NCBI GenBank assembly: GCA_022495005.1
Contig: JAGYXB010000559.1
Location: 1,116,001 to 1,180,000 of the forward strand
Direction: 5' to 3'
Length of the DNA: 64,000 bases
Origin: Rhyacophila brunnea
Lineage: Eukaryota > Arthropoda > Insecta > Trichoptera > Rhyacophilidae
The translations under genes and the position numbers were made by a program. Below are positions 22,831-33,962 of this stretch, piece by piece; within the stretch, counting starts at the first letter, position 1; the number at the start of each line of letters is the position of its first letter. A model generated the notes under the pieces. That model did no database searches, was not told the DNA's origin, and saw only the letters and a list, made by a program, of their open reading frames with translations.

Positions 22831-24746
22831 GTAGTTTTAATGGGCGTTTGCTCTTATTTTAGTGAACTTGAACTTCTGTCGTTACCTAGGGCAATGTACG
22901 GTGAAATTGAGAGGGTTACTGAGGCTTATCAGTTGAATATTAAATAATATGATTTGATGTGGTAATTCCATAAAGACGTTTCGGTCACTAACCCTCTATG
23001 AAGATTCGCCAAGTTCAACTGAATGGTACACCGAGTAAAGTGTGTTTGCTACTTCATAATTTTTCACTCAGGCTCTAGGATGAAAATGATGTAATATAGG
23101 TATTCTAAAAACATTTTTTTCGCATAATGTATAATCGTATTTATTTTTTTATTACCTACTACATAATTTTATGCGAGGTAATCAGGCAAAGAGGCGTATC
23201 AGTGTAGTAAGAAGTGCAAAAAAGTGCAAAGTTATAAAACTTATAGGTACTCTACTATGTTATGGTCAACGATGGTTATTTTACATTTACATGATGCATC
23301 CGCCAGCTCTCGGAAAGTTGTTTTTTTAATCAACTGGATTAGATCGTGTTAAATTGCTCACATTTTTACTGATTTATTATTTATATAATTTCGGGCGATT
23401 GCTAAGGATATATTATTTAATCCCTAATAAAAAAAGAAAGGATTTTAATGAGCTTTCACAGAGTTTTCCTACTTTGGTAGTATTAGCCTTGGAGTTATAG
23501 CTAAATCGATTAATTTATTTTTCTCTCTGGTTTATATGCATGTACAACTTTTAGGAAAAAATAAGTTGGCTGACTTGAATCTCTACACGTGCAATTGAGT
23601 GTACGGAGCGAGTCGGGAGGTAAACCGTGACGGGAGACAAGTAATTGAAAATGGTAATGCTGTCTGTCTGCTTAAATGTGAAAGATATTCCCAACTCGCT
23701 ATAATACAATAAAAAGGCGATACTTTATTTTATTAATGTTGCTACCATGCGGTCATCAAGGTAAATTAATAAAGCTCGGAGAAAACGTGTAGACAAATTT
23801 ACAAATTCTTTTTTCTGTTTAAAATTTCTGCAAAAGAATCTACATCATTTTTCTTTGCCCTCTGCGGGACAATAATAAAATTATTTTCATAAAATATTGA
23901 TATCTGAAATTGTCCGATGTTATAATTAAAATGTTAAGTATATTCTTGAGTCTTGGTGCATTGTGAAGCTGGATTACAATATAGGTACAGCTGCAACTAG
24001 TCTGTACGACATCACTGGCGACAGTCAGTCGATTCGGAATAATAATTGCAGCCGGCAAGTGCTTATATCAGTTTAATTGCACCGCGCCACAGCGTTGTAT
24101 TCAAATGATAACGTTTACTTTAAGATACTTTGTAATCATCACTTTGTTTCTACTAAATGCGCAGGGTTGAAACGTGACAGTAATTAAAATAATATCACGT
24201 AAGTATTAAATTATACATTTCGTAAATAACAGTCTGAAAAATTATCTATTCAGGGGACACGGAATTAACGGGAACTGAAATACCTAACGGGTGTGGAGTA
24301 ATAGGCAACCGATCTCGAGTGTGGAAGAATATGGGATAAACCTAAACACCGCACTTCTGTAATGTGTTTCATTTTCGTAGGACACTCACACGTTCAAATC
24401 TCTGCTTCAAAATGTAGTGTATTTGGGTATAGCATATCTGAATTATATTTGTTAATCTGTTTCGTCCATCTATTATTTATTACTACTCTATTGATTTTTA
24501 GTGTTTGAAGAAGAACTAGTCGAGCCAATTACTAATGAATCGACTGTTGATATGACAATACTAACTTTTTATATACCATGTCAATGGGATATATTTCAAT
24601 AATTTTTATAACATAAATCTTTGAATCTTCTTTCACACGTTAATAAGTGAATTCGGCTTCCAATATTTTTTTCAATTATATGTCATTTATACTCACTTCA
24701 ATTACACTGTTACATTTTTTTTGGCTTGGTTGTTGGTTGTATCGGA
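22831..24746. other. Noncoding, mixed composition
   Basis: Short GC-richer patches occur at 23580-23700 and 24000-24120. No gene, RNA or structured repeat is recognised apart from a weak hammerhead-like block on the minus strand near 22978-23012. Confidence 0.35.
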
Positions 24747-25125
24747 CAGGGTTTCCCAAACTTTGTCTGCAATGAAACACTTCGCAAACCCGGAAATTTT
24801 AACGGAACACTTGGCTTGTTTTTTAAATTGATTCCTACAAGTTAAATTTAAAAAAATGTTAAGAAAACACATTATTTATTTAGTAATTACATATTTTTAA
24901 CTATACAACTATAATATAAACATAACAATATGAATAAATAAAGCACTTAGGTAAAGACTTCGATGATTTTGAGTCCTTGAATTGCATATCTTCTTGATAT
25001 CAGGCACAATATTGGTAAGTTGCATTCGAATATCCGGTGTGGCCTGTTTCTGCACTTTTACTTCGTTGCAGCGTAAATATAAAATCCCGCTTCAGTTAAA
25101 TATGTAGTATAAAACGGAAGTAAAA
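24747..25125 (-). pseudogene. Decayed hAT transposon, 3' end with ZBED5-like transposase C-terminus
   Basis: On the minus strand, from about 25125 down to 24960, a broken frame reads FTSVLYYIFN, a stop, SGILYLRC, then KQATPDIRMQLTNIVPDIKK. This fits the C-terminal hAT dimerisation region of ZBED5/FAM200/GTF2IRD2-type hAT transposases, where [LPFxTTYLCExGFS] is followed by [KxKxRxxLxxxxDxRxxLxxIxPxIxxL]. About 200 bp beyond the frame, the plus strand reads cagggtttcccaaactt at 24747, which has the form of a hAT terminal repeat. Together they place the 3' end of the element at 24747. Only the last 50 or so residues remain, with a stop codon, so it is dead. The family call is from memory of the pattern. 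Confidence 0.6.
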
Positions 25126-25136
25126 CAATCATGGCC

Positions 25137-25313
25137 TATACTATAGGAAAATCATTCTTCAGTGGCACCATGTGTACGGCAAAACTGATTCGCAGTTTAA
25201 ATGGTATTAAATTAAGTACTTGCTTGCATGAGACAGGCATTGCAGCAAATTTAATACTAATGTATCTGCGAATCGCACATGTTGCCACTGTAGAATGATT
25301 AACCTATACTTAA
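25137..25313. mobile_element. Hairpin MITE, about 175 bp
   Basis: Inverted arms pair actatagg with cctatact, then aatcattcttcagtggcac with gttgccactgtagaatgatt, then gattcgcag with ctgcgaatc and ggtattaaatt with aatttaatact. The left arm has about 12 extra bases (tacggcaaaact region). It sits immediately upstream (in minus orientation) of the hAT transposase relic and may have inserted into it. Confidence 0.75.
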
Positions 25314-25975
25314 TTGCTAGTATGTTTCTGTGGTAGTCTGTAAATTTTGCATAAATGTCGACATTCACTTTTATCAGTATTTGATGGGTATTTATATAAA
25401 GTTATAACTCCCTTCTCGATGGGGGAATTTATTGTTTCAAACACTCCATACAAAAATAACTGTGTTACGCCTATCATAAATTTACAGACATACATTATGT
25501 ATGTCATAACTTGTGAAATATTGTCTATAATTCTATTTAATAATAATATATTTTCGTATAGTCTGATTCAGTGAATTCTTTATCGAGTTAGGGGTAGAAC
25601 ATCACAACATCTGACACTACTAGCAAAGACCAGCAAAAGCGTCAAAAATGTGATTAATATATTCGACCTTATAATATAGTATCATGCCTCATAAATCCGG
25701 ATACAAGTCAGTCATAATACAAAATAGAGACCTCCCGCATGATCAAGATACAGAGTACCAACCTACTATATAACTATAAACATATAGTCAGTGAACGTAC
25801 GGAATAAAAGTCCTTACGCGAATATATTTTAACAAAACAATGTGATGACGTTTTACGTTCAGTAATATTGCAGAATTAATCTGTCTACCTTTTAGAGATA
25901 AAAGATTCCTTTATTATTGTTGCACAAGAAAAACCTACTAACGTTTAAATAACAGCGTAATCTAAATCGACAAAG
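25314..25975. other. Noncoding, nothing recognised
   Basis: Frames on both strands (25310-25574) overlap and have no recognisable domain. If the hAT transposon continued upstream here it is no longer recognisable. Confidence 0.4.
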
Positions 25976-25979
25976 ACAT

Positions 25980-26300
25980 TTGTTTTGCGAGATGCCATCT
26001 CTCTCAATCCGCAGTTTAATGGACGTAAATAAGAAGAGCGTGTGTTTACCTCTCCTTTGCCATGTTAATTGCGATTATCTCTCAAGGATAACAGCTGCGA
26101 GGAGGCATTATTGTTATGACGGTATTAATATTCTTATTCCTCGTGTATGTCGAGTCGACGCGGGTGCATTTATCAGCGGGTTTCCCGGATTATAAAAGGC
26201 AGTGTGAAAGCAATAATCTCCGCCGTAGATGGCCACGGGTTAATAATATAATATGATACGGCGGGTCAGGACCGTACTCGAGACACTGGCCGCCCGAGTG
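25980..26300. promoter_or_regulatory. GC-richer island with a TATA-like box
   Basis: The block is rich in CpG (gtcgagtcgacgcgggtg, gatacggcgggtcagg). A plus-strand TATAAAAGG lies at about 26192-26200, a good match to a TATA box, within gattataaaaggcagtgtg. No convincing initiator or transcript evidence is available, so a promoter call is speculative; an enhancer-like island is as likely. Confidence 0.25.
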
Positions 26301-26645
26301 AGTGTACTAAGCATTCGCAAAGAAAATTCATTATTCGCGAAAAAGTAACACGATAATATTACATACTATTCTGAAACATAGATAATGATACAATTAATGA
26401 TAACATTAACTAAACTGAATGGTCATGACCTAAAAAAAGAATGTGTGCTGCTTAGAAATCGACAGAATGAAAATTTCAAAATAATGTCATACAAAAAGTT
26501 ACATGTTTCGCTCAAATGCTGACTTTTGCCGAGGCTGTTGGACTGCGTCTGTCACAGCATCCAAGAGAATCTATGGTAGTAAAGTAGCTTGAGATGGAAT
26601 GGAGACGTTTTCTGTTGAAAGTCAATACGCGCATTGGGTTGTAGT

Positions 26646-27064
26646 CATGGCCCCCACAAAGGGGGGGCTGACAGGGCTTTAGCCTGGGGGCCCGGGCTCG
26701 GAAAGGGCCCGGCGTGACGAGTCGACCAGATTAGTGAGATAAACACATCACAAATTTGCTCTAATAATAAAAAAAGTCGCCTGCGGCGCTATTTTACTTC
26801 AATAATAATAACAATAATTTAAAAAATTTGGTTTTACGATGCAATTTTAACTGTGTGCCAATACTCGACAACTCCATAATTCAAATGGATGTACATATTA
26901 AAACTACAAAAAATCGCTAAAAATACACTTTAATTTTACCGCGTATGCCATCTGGAAAACGCTACTGCAGTCCGTCACACTGCCTTTACCCTTACCGATA
27001 GGTAGGGGGGGGGGGGCGCCAAACATCCTAGCCTGGGGGCCCGCTTCAGGATGTGGAGTCCATG
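26646..27064. mobile_element. Nonautonomous element with perfect 8-bp target duplication, 419 bp
   Basis: The perfect octamer gttgtagt flanks the element at 26638-26645 and 27065-27072. The ends form a short imperfect inverted repeat, catggcccccac at the left and gtggagtccatg at the right. Inside, tagcctgggggcccg occurs twice in direct orientation (near 26683 and 27029), next to G-rich runs, with an AT-rich middle. The 8-bp duplication fits the hAT superfamily, though the termini are not of the usual CAGNG form. There is no transposase frame. Confidence 0.7.
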
Positions 27065-27299
27065 GTTGTAGTATATACTGATGATAATGGATACCAACTG
27101 ATGAATTTTATTAATTATTATGATATTATGATTTACCACCAACTAAACGCTGAATGTGAAAGAATCTTACTAATTACCTAGATATATAACTACCTGGTAA
27201 GAATTTTAGCATGTGTTGCAGGCACACATAAATGCATTGGATTAATCAGACCATGATGGACACAAAATCGGAGTCATGATATATTATGATATCCATCCA

Positions 27300-27327
27300 C
27301 CGTTTAGTACATATATGTACTAAACGG
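27300..27327. repeat. Perfect 28-bp palindrome
   Basis: The half-site ccgtttagtacata is followed directly by its exact reverse complement, with no spacer. It is isolated from other repeats. It could be a relic of a small hairpin element or a protein-binding site. Confidence 0.9.
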
Positions 27328-27399
27328 GATAAGGAAATATAGATGGGTATTTTCTACCTTGTTTTGTACCCTCTTAAATAGACGACTGTACGCACTCTA

Positions 27400-27740
27400 A
27401 GGTAGCTGACTACGGCCCTGCGCCCAGCGCGCAGATTCCAATGCGCGACAGGAGCGAACAATATGATCACAGGTAAATCTCACCTGCAGACCTTGGCCGC
27501 GACGGACGGACGTAAATACGATATTTTAGTATTATTATTGCAATAACATCGCGAAGTGCAATGTGGTGTAAAAATATCGACCGGAGACGACATTCCAGCG
27601 TAGAACAAAGAGGGCTTAGCCGGTTGTGTGCTTGCTCGTGATGGTAATTTACGCCTAGAGGTCGGGGACACTTTCTTGGCCATGTTCGCAGAATTTATCG
27701 CCGAATCGTGAAAGAAAACTTCCATCTTTACCTAACTGCT
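27400..27740. other. GC-richer island
   Basis: CpG-rich block (gccctgcgcccagcgcgcag; gccgcgacggacggacg). A minus-strand frame of 81 codons at 27480-27725 starts MEVFFHDSAINSANMAKK and has no domain I recognise. It could be an unrecognised small exon, but a regulatory island is the simpler explanation. Confidence 0.3.
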
Positions 27741-27974
27741 AGACTTGTGTTTAAGATGCTTTGGACGAATAATAATTTCATTAGACGTATAGAATAAATC
27801 ACGACGATTTTGAACCTTTACCATCATACGACTTATAAAACGATGTGAGTTATTTTAATTGAGTTGTATGTAATAAAGTAAGTGGGTACAACTAATCATT
27901 AGAATAAAACTGTAGTTATTTAGGTTAGTTATAATTGGAATAGGTTTGATTTTCAGATTACCTCTACAACTACT

Positions 27975-28165
27975 ACTTCATCATGTTCGATCCTTAGAAG
28001 ATCATATGGCCCTCCACAGCGTAAATGCTGCATTAACAGATTTTGTTTTTCCGAGAAATGGATGTTGGACACGTCTTGCTCAACCTAATAGGTCCAGACT
28101 CTAAACACAAATTGACAAGGAATCTGTGTATTTGCCAGACCGAGGATTTGAACATGGGAGCCACG
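27975..28165 (-). mobile_element. tRNA-derived SINE, reverse copy
   Basis: The reverse complement matches the SINE at 56808-57035. On the plus strand it reads gatccttagaagatcatatg, ggccctccaca, attaacagattttgttttt, cgagaaatggatgttgg, tgctcaacctaataggt, acacaaattgac and then the tRNA-like head (gccagaccgaggatttgaac). The B-box part of the head is diverged. Third copy at 49495-49745. Confidence 0.75.
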
Positions 28166-28719
28166 ACATTATTATCTCTACTACGTGTTAATTAATCATT
28201 CCTTGGTTAAATTTTAACAAAGGTGAGCCAAATATGAGTAGATAACCCAATGATGAGGGGTTTTTTAAAAGGCCATTTTTGATGATTTCCAGATATGGCT
28301 GAATGGATGCATCCTCAAAATTAAAATTGGACAAATGTTGACGTTCTGAATCGAATGGGAAAAGACTGAAGTTCTGTGTAGTATTAAAACCAGAAAACTG
28401 CACTTTTACTCGCGAACCGCTGTTTGTCAATAATTATGTTCTTGATAAAAATTATGCTGTTATTTGTATTACTAAATATTAAATGTATAATTTTATTTAT
28501 CTGTTTCCACGTACGGCCGCGTAAAATGCTGTATTTTAGCATTCGTCTGAAACAGTAATAATAAAATTCATCCATTATTCAACAATGACATTTCTATAAA
28601 ATTCCATATCCCATGTCAAACGCAGCCTTTGTGTTCACAATACTTTATCATTGCACAGACATAATGGATTGTTTATAAATGAATGGAAATATGTTTTCCG
28701 ACGTGTGTTACTCGTTATT
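28166..28719. other. Noncoding, nothing recognised
   Basis: Two minus-strand frames of 63 and 80 codons have no recognisable domain. No repeat match. Confidence 0.4.
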
Positions 28720-28880
28720 AACTTCATCTCGGACCATTCGCAGAGATAAATTATGTCCCCATTAACATCGATCGCACTTGATGCAGCCGCCTATTTGCCC
28801 ATTGGATTATCTATATTCTATCGTATCGCCGTGCTCGATTGTTGTTTGGCGGAGGAAAATTTTATTGTGCAGTTGTGGAG
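28720..28880. other. GC-richer island
   Basis: Compact CpG-containing block including ccattaacatcgatcgcac and tatcgtatcgccgtgctcga. Candidate regulatory island. Confidence 0.3.
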
Positions 28881-29696
28881 AACCTTTTAAAATGCGACAC
28901 GTCATGACGTAGTATCTAAAATCTATCATATTTTCAGTTTTTGTGATACTTTCATTAGTTATTTACATTTATTGGTTTTCATTAATTGAATTCTACCACG
29001 TAAACGCCAGTTTAAATAAAGAATATTACACATAGTGTCTAGTTACAAACGATCACTATCTTTACATACAACGTATTTGGAGTTTACTGCCTAATTAAAA
29101 ATAATATTACATATATTATATAGAAAATATTCGTATTTAGTTTGTATATTTAAATTACAAACTGATTTCGATATAACTTTGAAACAGCATTGCCATCTGC
29201 TATTTTACAAGGTACTGAAAAATTATATATTATTTCCTGACGTCTTCTTTCAAACCGAGAAAATAAACTGTACCTATTGGGTAGTAAATGATATAAAACA
29301 GTTAATTTCCACGTTCGCTCCCCAGTGCAGCATATGAGCTTCCGCAGAGTGGAGGTTATAATAAATACGCGATATTTTTACGAGGTACAGTTGGTTGTTA
29401 GCCATCCGTACATCGCGATAGGTCCTTACACGGGATCACACACACATTATTACTAAATCAGCATGCATTTTTATCATTTTATAATACTGTTATATTAATT
29501 AATAAAACTTGAATTAAAATAAAACCCAGTTTGTAGTACATACTAATTATTATTCAATTTAGCTTAATACTAGGTACTCAGGGCCCGTTTCGTCCGCTTC
29601 AAAGGGACACTCTAGTTTCCATGGACTACTTGACAATCTCCACTTAAAGCGAATTAACACAATATAATATTGTTTGATTTTCATCAATACAATATA
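28881..29696. other. AT-rich noncoding, nothing recognised
   Basis: No gene or repeat was recognised. A GC-richer patch lies near 29310-29440. Confidence 0.4.
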
Positions 29697-29700
29697 ATAT

Positions 29701-29955
29701 CGTCACTGTTCTGGCAGAAGACACTAATTCGAAAAAATGACATATTGAGTTAGTTATACCAAAATGTTCCTTATTTCAAACTTTACCGTCTGGAAACCTT
29801 CTTAATAAATAAACAGTCTTTATTTTAAAGTCATCCTTTTTACGATTACTTAATAAACTCACATGATAGACCATTTCAAACATTTTAACAACTTCAAAGT
29901 CAAATTACTCAAAACTAGTATTCTCCAGTTAGTGTATTCTGCCAGAACAGAGACG
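29701..29955. mobile_element. 255-bp MITE with 4-bp target duplication, copy 1
   Basis: The ends are inverted repeats: cgtcactgttctggcagaag at the left and ttctgccagaacagagacg at the right, continuing inward to acactaa/ttagtgt. The element is flanked by atat on both sides (29697-29700 and 29956-29959). The second copy at 31171-31425 has exactly the same length and is flanked by atgt on both sides, which fixes the borders. There is no coding frame. Four-base duplications that are not TTAA are unusual; Sola1-type or Ginger-type elements are possible sources, but the superfamily is not established. Confidence 0.88.
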
Positions 29956-30264
29956 ATATTTCCACCAAAGATTGATAGTTAACACCATAACGGATGATAA
30001 AAGTTAAGTGAATGTAATTGTTTTTATTAACATGTTAGTTTAAATAATCTAAAATTGTAGTTTTGTATCAATTAAGAATTTACTCTAAAGCAGAAGACAT
30101 CGATTATGTGGAATATATTACAGTACCTTTACTACATTTGTATTGTGTTTTATTTTAATTGACGTGATGTAAGATAAATAGTCATTTAAAACCTGACTGG
30201 ATATGGTATCGTTCCAAAATTCATGCTGGGTCTTTAGAATTGTTGCCTAATTCCTCGAACCATA

Positions 30265-30775
30265 CGAAAAGGACCACTGATGCAGTTTAATGTCGCGCTG
30301 CAAGTCTAGTGAAGCGTGCAATTACGCGACACCCAAGCGATCGATCTGAAAAGCTTTTCCGCTCTACGTTTTCTCTCTTTAGATATCGACTGCATATTAT
30401 TCCTCGGACTTCTTCCGCCTGGCCCGCGATATCCTATCATTCTCTCGGATCGATTTCTACTGCAACGGCTGTGTTACGTACATTTCGTTATCTCGCAGCC
30501 CGATCGCATAGCTTCGCGTATTCGCCATTGTTTACGCACTGCGAAACATTTTGCCGGAACTACTGGGAAATGAATTGGTTTGGTATACATGGATATCAGA
30601 TATGCTATCAGTAAAGTGCATTTGCAGGTTCGTGAATATACTTGTCTACATTTGGGCATTTTTTCGTTCGCTGGATAAACGCAGCGAAGTGCAGCCTGCG
30701 CGTTGTTTGCCTCAAACCGTTTTCAAAATAGCCGTTGATGAAAGTGCTATCACACTTAGCTCCATCAGTCCTTTA
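30265..30775. other. GC-richer island, possible conserved regulatory DNA
   Basis: A 500-bp block of balanced composition and many CpGs. Overlapping plus-strand frames of 75-101 codons and a minus-strand frame of 61 codons show no domain. It is one of the longest islands in the window and lies just before the composite transposon at 30838. Confidence 0.35.
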
Positions 30776-31170
30776 TGAATCATATCATGGTCTTAAAGTC
30801 TCCCGTTGGAGTTAATAATTGGAGAGTAGGTATTTACCAGTGGCGAAGGGTGGGAGTAGGCTGTTAAGATCCGCCATCAATAGTGAACATTAAACCTTTT
30901 CAGACATTTTGACGTATTTGTTTTCATTGAAATAACACTACAATTTACAGATGGTGTTGGTTAGTTTTTTAAATTCAATTAAACTCTGAGAAAATCAAGC
31001 CATAATAGATAATGATAAAAAAATACTCGTCTCTGTATAAAATATCTAAAATTATGCAATGAAATCATACATAACTTTGAATATATTTTATATGTAGAAT
31101 AATATTTTTTCTTTATTATAGTTTGGTAAGGCAGGGCTTAATGAATTAAAACAATGGACCGACAACATGT

Positions 31171-31425
31171 CGTCACTGTTCTGGCAGAAGACACTAATTT
31201 GAAAAAATGACGTATTGAGTTAGTTATACCAAAATGTTCCTTATTTCAAACTTTACCGTCTGGAAACCTTCTTAATAAATAGACAGTCTTTATTTTAAAG
31301 TCATCCTTTTTACGATTACTTAATAAACTCGCATGATAGACCATTTCAAACATTTTAACAACTTCAAAGTCAAATTACTCAAAATTAGTATTCTCCAGTT
31401 AGTGTGTTCTGCCAGAACAGAGACG
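31171..31425. mobile_element. 255-bp MITE with 4-bp target duplication, copy 2 (nested)
   Basis: Nearly identical to 29701-29955 over the full length, same orientation, with only a few substitutions by eye. Flanked by atgt at 31167-31170 and 31426-31429. It interrupts the inner part of the foldback element. Confidence 0.9.
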
Positions 31426-31588
31426 ATGTGTAATATGACGTATTTTTAATCCAACCAAAACAAATGAATAAAATTGTGTGCAAAATTTTGTCGTATCGCC
31501 CAAAATAGACCAAAACTATTATGGTTTCGTTTAGCCAAAGTTTAATTGATTTTTAAAAACTAACACCATCTGTAAATTGCAGTCATAT

Positions 31589-31947
31589 GCGTCATTTACA
31601 TTGAGCTATTTTACTAGCTGTTTTTTGGCGAATTTACAATATGCCTGTAAAGTCGCCCAGTGTCATCATTGAACAAGCTAACAAGCAGATTGTAAACAAT
31701 CTACCGAGAAAAGTTGAAAGCCGGTCAACTTTACACGCTACACGCCGGCGTGTGGGCCTACTGCGTCTGCGCAGTAGAGCGTAGTAGCAACCTCCCGGTA
31801 AAAAAACGAACTACGTTTTGTCAAAATAGTCGCTGGCTTGTGGCTTCTCAGCAAATGGAATGTTTTGTGTGTCATCATCACAATCGCAGCAATCGCTTTT
31901 AAATTCGCCAACAAACAGCTTGTAAAGTAGCTCAATGTAATTGACGC
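31589..31947. mobile_element. Nested nonautonomous element with inverted ends of about 48 bp
   Basis: The left end gcgtcatttacattgagcta and the right end tagctcaatgtaattgacgc are inverted repeats that continue inward to ggcgaattta/taaattcgcc. The interior is GC-richer than the host element (ctgcgtctgcgcagtagagc) and has a 62-codon frame of no recognised kind. It lies in the right arm of the foldback MITE. The target duplication is short (TA or three bases) and not certain. Confidence 0.75.
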
Positions 31948-32050
31948 TTTAGTGCAATAAAAACAAATACGTATGACTAGCAAAATTTAGTGTGCATTAT
32001 TTATGGCGGATCTTAACAGCCTACCTCCACCCTTCGCAACTGGTATTTAC

Positions 32051-33900
32051 CATCGACGGTGACACACTCGTTAACGTCACTGGAGGTCGTGACACTAGCA
32101 AAAATGTTACTTGAATATCAGTGTGTCTAACTAACTTCAATAGGTACCTACCAGTGACAAAACAATTACATTTTATTTTCAGATTTCAATTAATCAAATT
32201 TCTCTACACGTTTTTTTCTTCTAAATTTAAATCACCAAAATGTATTGTTTGCCTGCTAATCAATTATTATTTTTCGTAAAGAGAATGTGAAATGTGTACC
32301 TATTTCACTTTGATAGACTTTCATGTGTGTATTGTTTTTTTTTTTTTACACGCAGTATCCGATTTTTAATAGCCGCTGAACTGTGTTGTGATTTTACACG
32401 TTGGCAAAACAATCGCCCGTGCGGAGACGGAGACTTTATTATGCGTGCACATTATCTTTATCATACGTGAGAAGTGTTACCCGCTCACGTCCGGGTCGGT
32501 AATAATACGATTTCAATCCTGCCGTAATCACTCTTGCCATGTGAAATTAATGCCAATTTGCTAAAGTGACGTTTCTATAATATTCTGATCGTTTATTATG
32601 TTTATATAATATTATCATCATTGGAAAATACTTTAGAAATCTTGTGTTTGTTGTATCTACTCAGTGCTAGTGTGTCATTAGTAATAACCAGTCGTGGCGT
32701 TTTAATATAATATGTATATGCATTCACTTAGGTACTAATGGGCGCAAGATATGAGGAATTAACATGGCCACGTAACCGACCCTCATAGAAATCTAAGAAT
32801 ATATTTTTATACTAATATAGTAGTGGTGCTCCATCACATTCCTCACCACTACCCCTATTCACTTTTTGCACTGATGTAATATTTATATTCAATTATCTCA
32901 AGAAGTAGATCGACGACACCTATGTTTTTTTTGTAATAACTATGTATTTCTATCTGGAAACCGTTGATGACGAATCTTTAGTGAATGTTACCGATTGATA
33001 GATTAACAAAAAAAGTTTTTTTTATAACGTTGTATTAAGGTATCAAGTTTGGAGTACCGAACCGCCCCCAAATTTCAATTGAATGTATTGTCTCCGTATT
33101 AGCACCTTCCTACCGGACTCAAAGTCTTTAAAAAGTATTCGAAAATTGTGTTTAAAAACGTGACAGAAAACCACTGCAGTTATTAATTAGCTTATAATTT
33201 TATATTGTTTAGTTTAGTAAATATACCTAAAACGATTACTAAAATTGACCTCGTAGAAAGCTTGGTCATTATATATGTATATTTTTTTATGCAGCGGAAA
33301 TATATTAAAACCATAAAAGCAGTGAATCGAGATGAAGAATTGTAGCCGTATGCTCAGTCATGATCGCTTGGGTATCCAATCGTATCAACAAATTCTTATT
33401 TGAAAAATTAGATATTATAAAAGATGGACCGTTTGTCAGATACGAACTGTTTCAGTTTTTGCCTTGTGATTTTAGAGAGGGAATAACAGGTTCGATGGAA
33501 TAGGCAATAATTGGCAGGGTAAGCCATGAAGAGGAAGAACATCTGCATGTAGGACTGATCAAATCCAGAATACGACATGATCTTATTCAGTTAAGCCCAC
33601 TGCCCCAGGGAGAATCGTGAGTACAATAAGAACTGTGAGGTAACGAGGAAACAACTGCGAAGATAATTTGTTTTGAATAAAAATTATTGTGTCAATATGT
33701 GGAAATATGAATTAAATCGAAAGCAAAGTAATCATTTATTGCAGCTGTACCAGCAACCAATAAAGTAAATTATATCCTTCGAAGCATTGTGGAATAGTGA
33801 TGTTATTATATTTTATTGACTGTAATGAAGTTAATTTGCGTAGTTTATTGGTAGACGCATTCGGCGCAATGATTATGATTGTTTAGGCGCATTATGTACC
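32051..33900. other. Noncoding, one GC-richer patch
   Basis: A CpG-containing patch at 32380-32560 (gtgcggagacggagac; ctcacgtccgggtcgg) may be regulatory. The remainder is AT-rich with no gene signal. A stretch at 33420-33620 reads as open-like text in broken frames but matches nothing I know. Confidence 0.35.
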
Positions 33901-33919
33901 ATTCCGCCTACTCTTGTGC

Positions 33920-33962
33920 GCAATATTAATTTTACTTGTTGCACCTTCTTTCAGGTAAGTGA
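33920..33962 (+). other. Putative recursive splice site (ratchet point) 2
   Basis: A pyrimidine stretch (33944-33952, preceded by tttacttgttgca) ends in CAG at 33952-33954 and is followed directly by GTAAGT at 33955-33960, a full consensus 5' splice site. A branch-like attaat lies 24-29 bases before the junction, as at site 1. The surrounding 120 bp are GC-richer, as if conserved. Of the three sites this has the best donor and the shortest pyrimidine run. Confidence 0.55.

Larger units (their letters stand above)
30838..32042. mobile_element. Foldback hAT-like MITE containing two nested insertions
   Basis: The outer element begins cagtggcgaagggtgggag and ends cctccacccttcgcaactg, flanked by the perfect octamer gtatttac (30830-30837 and 32043-32050). 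Removing the nested MITE (31171-31425 plus 4-bp duplication) and the nested hairpin-ended element (31589-31947) leaves about 585 bp, close to the 562 bp of the complete copy at 14072. This gives an order of events: outer element first, then the two inserts. No transposase is encoded. Confidence 0.9.

Noticed and set aside
22511..22947. Cluster of overlapping open frames on both strands
   Set aside because: They arise from low stop-codon density in a CpG-rich block; frames contradict each other and none has a recognisable domain.
22978..23012. Minus-strand block ending GACCGAAACGTC, resembling a hammerhead 3' half
   Set aside because: The upstream core (CTTCATAGA) does not align with CUGANGA and no hairpin or repeat partner is present, so it was not called.
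29581..29640. gggcccgtttcgtccgcttc as a possible DNA-transposon end
   Set aside because: A similar phrase occurs near 37430 (ccagttttgtccgctta), but no inverted partner or target duplication could be found.
31714..31902. 62-codon frame inside the nested element
   Set aside because: No transposase or other domain; it lies within the GC-richer interior of a nonautonomous element.
33420..33620. Coding-like text in broken frames
   Set aside because: Translations on both strands gave no recognisable motif, so no pseudogene was called.
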